Source of the DNA: JANMZR01 sp031383555
GTDB lineage: Bacteria; Bacteroidota; Bacteroidia; Cytophagales; Spirosomataceae
Reading direction: 5' to 3'
Length of the DNA stretch: 29,210 bases
Assembly (NCBI GenBank): GCA_031383555.1
Contig: JANMZR010000157.1
Coordinates: forward strand, 1 to 29,210
In this document: piece by piece, positions 23,454 to 29,210 of the stretch
How the letters are laid out: each line of letters begins with the position of its first letter
How positions within the stretch are numbered: position 1 is the stretch's first letter
Program-made: the position numbers and the translations under genes
The notes under the pieces: generated by a model
Database searches by the model: none
What the model was told of the DNA's origin: nothing
Seen by the model: only the letters and a program-made list of their open reading frames with translations

Positions 23454-23585
23454 GTTTGTTTACACTTTTCCCTACCATATTATTGTGATTTAGTACACTT
23501 TTTCCTACCATTATTTCAAGTCTTAATACACTTTTTACTACCAAAATATTATTATTTAGTACACTTTTTGCTACCTAATTTATAT
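23454..23585 (+). repeat. Four tandem 33-bp repeats upstream of the AAA/DUF4143 gene
   Basis: The 17-bp core TACACTTTTTnCTACCA occurs four times with starts at 23461, 23494, 23527 and 23560, exactly 33 bp apart. The cores differ only at positions 10-11 and the last base. The 16 bp between cores are AT-rich and vary more, with ATTTAG in front of copies 2 and 4. The fourth copy ends 30 bp before the ATG of the ATPase gene and covers the place where the -33 promoter element would be. An array of operator sites bound in phase is the simplest reading. The core is not palindromic, and the units are unlike CRISPR repeats. Confidence 0.85.
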
Positions 23586-23590
23586 CTTTG
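23583..23590 (+). promoter_or_regulatory. -7 element of the AAA/DUF4143 gene
   Basis: TATCTTTG fully matches TAnnTTTG, 25 nt before the ATG. The corresponding -33 position falls on TACA of the fourth 33-bp repeat core, not on TTTG, which would suit a promoter needing an activator bound to the repeats. Confidence 0.5.
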
Positions 23591-23615
23591 TAATTATTAA
23601 ATTAAAATTAAGTAT

Positions 23616-24920
23616 ATGAAAAGATTGATAATCAATGATTTAATACAATGGAAGCTTTCCGCAAAAAGAAAGCCATTAGTATTGCAGGGAGCTAGGCAAA
23701 TTGGCAAAACTTTTATAATAGATCAATTTGGCCAAAAAGAATATAAAAATTACATCAAAATAAATTTTGAAGAAGATGAAAATTTGAAAGAAATTTTTTC
23801 GATTCTTAATCCAAATCGAATTATAAATCAGTTGGGGCTTTATCTCAATAAAAGTATCTCTGCAAAAGATACTTTACTGTTTTTTGATGAAATTCAAGCT
23901 TTTTCCCCAGCCATCACTAGCCTAAAATATTTTCAAGAAAACGCTCCGGAGTTTCATATTATAGCTGCGGGCTCATTATTAGGTGTTAGTATTGGTAAGT
24001 CAACAGGCTTTCCAGTGGGCAAAGTCAATTTTCTTACCATGTATCCGATGAGTTTTCAGGAATATCTGATGGCCAAAAATCAGGACTTAATGATAGCTGA
24101 ACTTTTGAATATTGGTGATTTTATAGCTTTGTCAGAGGTACTCCATGAAAAAATGCTTGAAGAGTTAAAGTTGTATTTATTTTTGGGAGGAATGCCCGAA
24201 GTTGTACAGGAATATATTGATAGTCAAGATATTGTGGCAGTACGTAAAATACAAAATGATATTTTGCAAGCCTATCAAAAAGACTTTTCAAAATATGCAG
24301 AGCCAACTGAAGCCATTAAAATTTCGGAACTTTGGCGCTCAATTCCTTATCAATTGGCCAAGGAAAATAATAAATTTAAATATAGTGAGGTAAAAAGCAA
24401 AGCTAGGGCTGTTCATTTTGAGCCAACAATTGATTGGCTAAAAAATGCCGGATTAATTCATATTGTAAATGAATTGAGGGCTGCCAAATTGCCTTTAGGT
24501 GGCTATGCCGACCTGTCAAAATTTAAATTGTATTTGTTGGATACAGGTTTGCTCGGTGCCATGCTCAAGCTCACGCCCGACATAATTATAAAACCAAATG
24601 AATTATACAAAGAGTATAATGGGGCATTTATTGAAAATTTTGTATGTACAGAATTGGTGAAACTATTAGAAACTGATTTATATTATTGGACCTCAGGCCG
24701 TGAAGCGGAAGTTGATTTTGTGTTTCAACATAATAATGAAATAATACCAGTTGAGGTGAAAAGTGGCACCAATAAAAATACGCAAAGCTTAAGGGTGTTT
24801 GAAGCAAAAAATCCCACAAAATATTTGATTCGGACCTCTCCAAGAAATCTTTTGAAAACGGAGAATTTTATAAATATCCCTTTGTATCGATTGTTGGCGA
24901 TGAAAGAGGTTTTGGGTTGA
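23616..24920 (+). CDS. AAA ATPase with DUF4143 C-terminal domain
   Basis: A 434-aa ATPase of the AAA_14/DUF4143 type. Walker A is G-A-R-Q-I-G-K-T at residues 25-32 and Walker B is L-L-F-F-D-E-I-Q with D91-E92. G-S-L-L-G-V near 128 and the M-Y-P-M-S-F-Q-E-Y segment near 149 are standard for this family. The C-terminal DUF4143 part (about 220-430) has L-Y-L-L-D-T-G-L-L-G, G-A-F-I-E-N-F-V near 340, and E-V-D-F-V followed by P-V-E-V-K-S-G near 375-395, which has the spacing of a PD-(D/E)xK nuclease-like core. The family is widespread and mobile in Bacteroidota and its function is unsettled; defence or toxin-like roles have been proposed. The gene stands alone with its own repeat-bearing promoter region. 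Confidence 0.92.
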   Translation: MKRLIINDLIQWKLSAKRKPLVLQGARQIGKTFIIDQFGQKEYKNYIKINFEEDENLKEIFSILNPNRIINQLGLYLNKSISAKDTLLFFDEIQAFSPAITSLKYFQENAPEFHIIAAGSLLGVSIGKSTGFPVGKVNFLTMYPMSFQEYLMAKNQDLMIAELLNIGDFIALSEVLHEKMLEELKLYLFLGGMPEVVQEYIDSQDIVAVRKIQNDILQAYQKDFSKYAEPTEAIKISELWRSIPYQLAKENNKFKYSEVKSKARAVHFEPTIDWLKNAGLIHIVNELRAAKLPLGGYADLSKFKLYLLDTGLLGAMLKLTPDIIIKPNELYKEYNGAFIENFVCTELVKLLETDLYYWTSGREAEVDFVFQHNNEIIPVEVKSGTNKNTQSLRVFEAKNPTKYLIRTSPRNLLKTENFINIPLYRLLAMKEVLG

Positions 24921-24982
24921 ATTGGTTTTTTACAAATTTGAAATACAAAAAAGTTTTCCCGGAAGCAATCTTATCCTTATTG

Positions 24983-25010
24983 TTTACCAATAATTTCAAG
25001 AAATGGTAAA
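24983..25010. promoter_or_regulatory. Inverted repeat upstream of the GMC gene
   Basis: TTTACCA (24983-24989) and TGGTAAA (25004-25010) are perfect inverted repeats. Inside them ATTTC-AA-GAAAT makes a second, nested stem, so the whole block can form one bulged hairpin. It may be an operator for the GMC gene or the 3' end of the ATPase transcript; no T-run follows. Confidence 0.3.
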
Positions 25011-25086
25011 TATCTAGTTCTAAACCCACTAACTAACTTTTTTTTGATAAACCTTTTTTCATTATATTCACAAAAAATACTTAGTT

Positions 25087-26778
25087 ATGGCAAATAATAC
25101 ATATGATGCAATAGTAGTTGGTTCAGGTATTTCGGGAGGCTGGGCTGCCAAAGAGCTTTGTGAAGCAGGGCTAAAAACCCTTGTGCTCGAGCGTGGACGA
25201 GATGTAAAACACATACAGGACTACCCAACAGCACTTTCCAATTCATGGGATTTGAAACACCGTGGTCGCCTGCCAGAGGCTGTATTGTCTGAAAATCCGA
25301 TTGTTGATAAATGTTATGCTTATGGTGAGGCAACAGAACACTTTTTTGTGAAAGATAAAGAGCACCCTTATGTACAAGAAAAGCCTTTCGACTGGATTCG
25401 TGGCTACCAAGTTGGTGGTAAATCGTTGATTTGGGCACGCCAAACGCAGCGATGGAGCCAATATGAGTTTGAGGCACCCGCTCGTGATGGCTTTGCAGTG
25501 GACTGGCCCATCAGATACGAAGATTTGGCCCCATGGTACAGCCATGAGGAGAAATTTGTAGGTATTTCTGGTAATAAAGATGGTATCAAACACTTGCCTG
25601 ATGGCGAGTTTTTGCCGCCTTGGGAGCTTAATTATTTGGAAAAACATATTCAAAAATCAGTTGCTAAAAATTATAAGGATAGGCAAGTGATTATTGGCCG
25701 TTGTGCACATTTGACAAAGCCAAATCCTATTCATTTGGAGCAGGGTCGGGGTCAATGCCAATCCCGAAATGCATGCTATAGAGGTTGCCCATATGGTGGA
25801 TATTTCAGTTCCAACTCCTCCACTTTACCTTGGGCTGCCAAAACGGGTAACCTAACTTTGCGACCGTTTTCTGTAGTTCATTCGGTGATTTATGATGAGA
25901 AGTTAGGTAAAGCAACAGGTGTTCGAATAATTGATACCAATACAAAAGAAACCACGGAATATTTTGCAAAAGTGATTTTCCTGAATGCTGCTTGCCTCAA
26001 TACCAACCTTTTACTCATGAACTCGACCTCCAATCGCTTTCCAAACGGATTAGGAAACGACTCAGGTGTATTGGGAAAATATATCGGTTTTCACAATTAC
26101 CGTGGTCAAGGCTCGGCCAGTTATGAGGGTTTTAAGGACCAATATCATTTTGGAAGTCGACCAACAACCGCTTTTATGCCATCGTTTCGTAATGTTTTCA
26201 AACAAGAAACTGATTTTCAAAGAGGCTATATGGTGGCTTTTTCGGCTGATAGGCAAAGTTGGCAACAGGGAAATAATCAACCAGGATTTGGGGTTGAGTT
26301 AAAAGAAAAAATTAATAAACCGGGTCCATGGGGCATATACATTCAAATGCAAGGCGAGTCGGTTCCAATAGAACAAAACCATGTGCGGTTGAGCGAAACT
26401 GAAAAAGATGCTTGGGGTATTCCTCAGCTAGTTACCTCAATTGATTTTAGCGAAAATGACGTAAAAGTGATGAAAGACTTTCAAGTACAAGCGGCCGAAA
26501 TGCTGGAAAAGGCGGGTTGTAAAAACATAAATATGTTCGATAGTCACCAAAACCCGGGCCTTGATATTCATGAAATGGGTGGCGCACGCATGGGAAAAGA
26601 CCCGAAAACATCAATTTTAAATAAATTCAGCCAGATTCATACCTGTAAAAACGTATTTGTAACCGACGGTGCTGCCATGACGTCCATTGGCAACCAAAAC
26701 CCATCACTTACTTTTATGGCTTTAACGGCAAGAGCTGTAAACTATGCTGTTGGGGAAATGAAAGCATTGAGGTTGTAA
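25087..26778 (+). CDS. GMC family FAD-dependent oxidoreductase (sugar/glycoside dehydrogenase-like)
   Basis: A 563-aa flavoprotein. The N-terminal FAD site is D-A-I-V-V-G-S-G-I-S-G-G near residues 7-18, followed by L-E-R-G-R-D. G-G-K-S-L-I-W near 115 is the second flavin-contact region. Cysteines C224, C230 and C234 (C-x5-C-x3-C-P-Y-G-G) recall the Cys-rich segment of membrane-linked FAD glucose/gluconate dehydrogenases, some of which bind an Fe-S cluster there. The C-terminus has H-E-M-G-G-A-R-M-G near 498 and G-N-Q-N-P-S-L-T near 538, the usual catalytic region. Family members of this subgroup oxidise sugar hydroxyls, including C3 of glycosides. There is no signal peptide, and no small subunit or cytochrome gene is adjacent, so export and the electron acceptor are open. 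Confidence 0.88.
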   Translation: MANNTYDAIVVGSGISGGWAAKELCEAGLKTLVLERGRDVKHIQDYPTALSNSWDLKHRGRLPEAVLSENPIVDKCYAYGEATEHFFVKDKEHPYVQEKPFDWIRGYQVGGKSLIWARQTQRWSQYEFEAPARDGFAVDWPIRYEDLAPWYSHEEKFVGISGNKDGIKHLPDGEFLPPWELNYLEKHIQKSVAKNYKDRQVIIGRCAHLTKPNPIHLEQGRGQCQSRNACYRGCPYGGYFSSNSSTLPWAAKTGNLTLRPFSVVHSVIYDEKLGKATGVRIIDTNTKETTEYFAKVIFLNAACLNTNLLLMNSTSNRFPNGLGNDSGVLGKYIGFHNYRGQGSASYEGFKDQYHFGSRPTTAFMPSFRNVFKQETDFQRGYMVAFSADRQSWQQGNNQPGFGVELKEKINKPGPWGIYIQMQGESVPIEQNHVRLSETEKDAWGIPQLVTSIDFSENDVKVMKDFQVQAAEMLEKAGCKNINMFDSHQNPGLDIHEMGGARMGKDPKTSILNKFSQIHTCKNVFVTDGAAMTSIGNQNPSLTFMALTARAVNYAVGEMKALRL

Positions 26779-26795
26779 AACCATTTATAATTTAC

Positions 26796-26844
26796 GCAGG
26801 AACACGCCTATGTAGGAACACGCCTAAAAGCGTGTTCCTACATA
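26796..26844. repeat. Palindromic REP-like element between convergent genes
   Basis: GnAGGAACACGCCTA occurs twice in tandem, 16 bp apart (26796-26810 and 26812-26826). The second copy forms a perfect 15-bp stem with GCGTGTTCCTACATA (26830-26844) around CTAAAA. It sits in the 74-bp gap between the ends of two convergent genes. It is GC-richer than its surroundings and has no T-run. It may act as a bidirectional stop or be a mobile REP-type sequence. Confidence 0.6.
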
Positions 26845-26852
26845 AAATTTCC

Positions 26853-28094
26853 CTAATTCACACCCGAAAACCTAGGATTCACGATACTATTATTTATAGA
26901 ACCAAATGTATAATTAATACCAAATGAAGTAGAATAAGCAAAAGTTGTGGCCAATTGCCTGCCCCCAAGCAATACATTTGTGGCACTTGCGCTTTCCTTC
27001 GGCAATGAAATCTGATTATTTATTTGCGAGCCATTTCCATAAAACCGAATTGAAAGCCCTTCTGCCACCCTGATATTAAGATCCAACTCTAAGTTTAATC
27101 GGTAAAGCTCTGGAGCGTGCAAATATTGATAACCACTTACTTCAGCACTAAAATTGCCCCAACTTTCAGTAAAACCAACTATTCCAGTGAGCTGTTGGTA
27201 AGGGATAGTTTCTTCCATTTTGTCGAAAACGGTGGTTTGTAAATAATCAAAATCCCGAATGCCAGCTTGGTAAATCCATCGAAATTGCTTTCTTGTAAAA
27301 TCTTGAACCGGGAAAACCGAATACTCCAAAGCAGGTGCGATACTTTTGGAAAACTTAATATTCTGGTATACCGAATGAAAGCCTTTTACAAAGCCACCAA
27401 TTGACCAATGGTTGGTAAATGACTTGACATACAGCGAGTTAAAGCCATAATCATTCACTTTTACCGTACTAAAAGTAGTGTCTACCTTAACCGAATTAGT
27501 CCGTTGGGCATAGTAAGAATAAAAGCTAAATTTAGACTTTTCAGTAGTTTTACCACCTCTGAAATTGCCATCCGTAGCAATGTTTTTGCGATTACTTTCA
27601 CCAGTAAGCCTGCCAGTTGCACCCAAACCGAAAATCCAGTTTTGCCATTTATCGGGTTTTGAAACTTTTGATTTTTGTGTATTTTTTGAAAAACTAACTT
27701 TTACACTTTCAGCTATGTTTGGGTCTTCGATATATTTTAATAAACCCAGTGAAATTGTATTTAACAAAAATTTTCGAGAAAGGTCGTCCGTAGCATCTTG
27801 TTTTAATGAAAAACCAAGCGTATCTACTTGATTTTTAAAACGTTCGTTTCCATTAAAAAATAATTGATAGTTTCGCCCTCCAGCGCCATTATTTAGCGTG
27901 GTAACCAAAATTACAACATCAGCTTGTGCTTGGTCTCTCACAAAATTGAATAGGCTCAGCTCCGTTCTTAAATAATCACTGTAACATTTTGAGGCTTGAC
28001 AATTTAAAAAAACATTCAAATTGCTATTTTGAGCATTCGCCAATATTGGGAAAAACAATAAAACGATTAGTGTAAATTTTCGTGATGCTTTCAT
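26853..28094 (-). CDS. Exported protein, probable outer-membrane beta-barrel, function unknown
   Basis: A 413-aa protein with a signal peptide of about 21 residues (M-K-A-S-R-K-F-T-L-I-V... I-L-A-N-A-Q). The first mature domain (about 25-130) includes V-F-L-N-C-Q-A-S-K-C-Y-S-D-Y-L-R-T-E-L-S-L-F-N-F and V-R-D-Q-A-Q-A-D-V-V-I-L-V-T-T, then G-G-R-N-Y-Q-L-F-F. I recall this pattern from uncharacterised Bacteroidota proteins but know no function. From about residue 145 on, alternating strands rich in aromatic residues (F-S-F-Y-S-Y-Y-A-Q-R, W-S-I-G-G-F-V-K-G-F, L-S-I-R-F-Y-G-N-G) end in F-G-I-N-Y-T-F-G-S, which looks like an outer-membrane barrel. C34 and C39 of the first domain could form a disulphide. 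It faces the GMC gene tail to tail and is divergent from the Gfo/Idh gene. Confidence 0.6.
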   Translation of the reverse strand: MKASRKFTLIVLLFFPILANAQNSNLNVFLNCQASKCYSDYLRTELSLFNFVRDQAQADVVILVTTLNNGAGGRNYQLFFNGNERFKNQVDTLGFSLKQDATDDLSRKFLLNTISLGLLKYIEDPNIAESVKVSFSKNTQKSKVSKPDKWQNWIFGLGATGRLTGESNRKNIATDGNFRGGKTTEKSKFSFYSYYAQRTNSVKVDTTFSTVKVNDYGFNSLYVKSFTNHWSIGGFVKGFHSVYQNIKFSKSIAPALEYSVFPVQDFTRKQFRWIYQAGIRDFDYLQTTVFDKMEETIPYQQLTGIVGFTESWGNFSAEVSGYQYLHAPELYRLNLELDLNIRVAEGLSIRFYGNGSQINNQISLPKESASATNVLLGGRQLATTFAYSTSFGINYTFGSINNSIVNPRFSGVN

Positions 28095-28279
28095 AAGAAA
28101 TTAAAATGAATATCAATTTGGTTTATATATCAACAATAGAAACGCAAAATAATACTATTTTATTTAATCTTTATGCTTATTTACAATGACTTATCCTGTT
28201 TTTATCCTAAAATTGAAATTTTGTTCCAATACTATTTTCTTTTATTACAATGATTTATCACCAAGAAACCAGTATAGTT

Positions 28280-28310
28280 TTTGAAGAAAATAATCATATA
28301 TTTACTTTTA
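28280..28310 (+). promoter_or_regulatory. Bacteroidota-type promoter of the Gfo/Idh gene
   Basis: TTTG (28280-28283), a 19-nt spacer, then TACTTTTA (28303-28310), seven of eight positions of TAnnTTTG. The predicted transcript start near 28317 leaves a leader of about 22 nt before the ATG at 28339. Confidence 0.55.
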
Positions 28311-28338
28311 AAATTCAACGATTTCTAAATTTTAAACA

Positions 28339-29210
28339 ATGAAAAAATTCACTCGACGAGAAATGCTCAAAACTAGTGTTCCAGCAGCAATAGGCGCATT
28401 TGCTATACCTACTTTTATCCCGAACTCGGCATTTGGTGCCAATGATCGGTTACGAGTAGCTGTAATTGGTGTAAATGGGCGTGGTCAAGATCATATTCAA
28501 GGCTTTATGAAGCTACCCAATGTGGAAATAGCCACTCTTTGCGATGTAGATAAGGCCGTTTCAGCTGAAAGAGCAGCTGAATTTGAGAAAAAATATGGTA
28601 AAAAAGTAGCTACCCAGCAAGATTTACGCAAAGTTTTTGACGATGCAACTATTGATGCCGTGAGTGTGGCTACCCCCAACCATTGGCATGCTTTAGTGGC
28701 CGTTTGGGCATGCCAAGCAGGTAAAGATGTGTATTTGGAAAAGCCGATTTCGCATGATATTCAAGAAGGCCAAAAAATAATGGCGGCGGCCAAAAAATAT
28801 GGCAGAATTATACAGCATGGCGTGCAAAGGCGAAGCTCTGAAGCCGTGCAAGAGGCTGTAAATCACCTTCGTAACGGCCTCATTGGCAATGTGTACATGG
28901 CCAGAGGCATCAATTATAAATGGCGACCTAGCCTTGGAAAATTGGAATATAGCGCCGTGCCAGAAGGCCTAGACTGGGATCTTTGGCAAGGGCCAGCTGC
29001 TTTGAGCAAATTCAGCAAAAACTATGTGCATTACAACTGGCATTGGCATTGGAACTATGGTAATGGCGAAATTGGCAACCAAGGCATTCATGAGCTAGAC
29101 ATGGCACTTTGGGGTATGGACTTGGGCTTTCCAGAAGAAATTAGCTCCTCAGGTGGGCAATACCTTTGGGACGATTGCCGTGAAACCCCCGAAGTGCTTA
29201 CTACTACTTT
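28339..29210 (+). CDS. Tat-exported Gfo/Idh/MocA oxidoreductase, C-terminus outside window
   Basis: The gene starts with ATG at 28339 and leaves the window after 290 codons without a stop. A Tat signal opens the protein (T-R-R-E-M-L-K-T-S, then a hydrophobic stretch and A-F-G-A-N). The Rossmann fold follows: L-R-V-A-V-I-G-V-N-G-R-G, with C-D-V-D near 69 binding the cofactor ribose. E-K-P in Y-L-E-K-P-I-S near 135 carries the conserved Lys, and G-I-H-E-L-D-M near 252 the His and Asp of the active site. Family members oxidise or reduce sugars and inositols with a tightly bound or free NAD(P), and some exported ones act on glycosides, including at C3. With DUF1080, GMC and TIM-barrel genes nearby, a role in keto-sugar chemistry in the periplasm is plausible but unproven. 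Confidence 0.9.
   Translation, partial: MKKFTRREMLKTSVPAAIGAFAIPTFIPNSAFGANDRLRVAVIGVNGRGQDHIQGFMKLPNVEIATLCDVDKAVSAERAAEFEKKYGKKVATQQDLRKVFDDATIDAVSVATPNHWHALVAVWACQAGKDVYLEKPISHDIQEGQKIMAAAKKYGRIIQHGVQRRSSEAVQEAVNHLRNGLIGNVYMARGINYKWRPSLGKLEYSAVPEGLDWDLWQGPAALSKFSKNYVHYNWHWHWNYGNGEIGNQGIHELDMALWGMDLGFPEEISSSGGQYLWDDCRETPEVLTTT

Noticed and set aside
23454..23585. Tandem repeats as a CRISPR array
   Set aside because: The conserved core is only 17 bp, the linkers are 16 bp and AT-rich, there are four copies, and no cas gene is nearby. A regulatory or recognition array fits better.

Overview
The window looks like chromosome of a Bacteroidota bacterium, probably of the Cytophagales (inference). 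It is AT-rich. Promoters fit the Bacteroidota pattern TTTG-N19/20-TAnnTTTG rather than -35/-10, and Shine-Dalgarno sites are mostly missing. The families present (DUF3078, type 2 IleRS, DUF1080, Tat-exported Gfo/Idh/MocA oxidoreductases, the gene order rplM-rpsI-rpsB-tsf) are typical of the phylum. No rRNA, tRNA, CRISPR array or insertion sequence was seen.

Left part (1-5.1 kb, all minus strand): a DUF3078 protein cut by the window edge, the eroded C-terminal end of an MscS-like channel gene, and the translation block rplM-rpsI-rpsB-tsf. This block has a strong promoter, a leader of about 100 nt, hairpins between the genes and a final terminator. A membrane-anchored family 2 glycosyltransferase follows, downstream of ileS. 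The ileS product is a type 2 isoleucyl-tRNA synthetase with an altered HIGH motif (G-I-H-H).

Middle part (8.7-19.1 kb, mostly minus): a drug-efflux-type MFS transporter, a GH113-like lipoprotein, an Old Yellow Enzyme family oxidoreductase directly behind a MntA-HepT toxin-antitoxin pair, a GH88-like hydrolase, a plus-strand CocE/NonD-type serine hydrolase, a lipoprotein joining a cytochrome-c-like domain to a complete PHM-type dicopper monooxygenase, and a secreted DUF1080 protein.

Right part (19.2-29.2 kb, mostly plus): an alpha-ketoglutaric semialdehyde dehydrogenase, a xylose-isomerase-like TIM barrel, an SDR and a PhyH dioxygenase. These four could be one transcription unit for sugar or sugar-acid oxidation. 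Next comes an AAA/DUF4143 ATPase preceded by four tandem repeats of exactly 33 bp, then a GMC oxidoreductase, a minus-strand outer-membrane-type protein, and a Tat-exported Gfo/Idh/MocA oxidoreductase cut by the right edge.

Taken together, the accessory genes suggest glycan or glycoside catabolism that includes 3-keto-sugar chemistry: C3 oxidation by a GMC or Gfo/Idh enzyme, cleavage by DUF1080, further processing by the TIM barrel. That link is inferred from family membership and proximity, not shown. The most unusual items are the 33-bp repeat array before the ATPase, the cytochrome/dicopper monooxygenase fusion, and the GXHH motif of IleRS.
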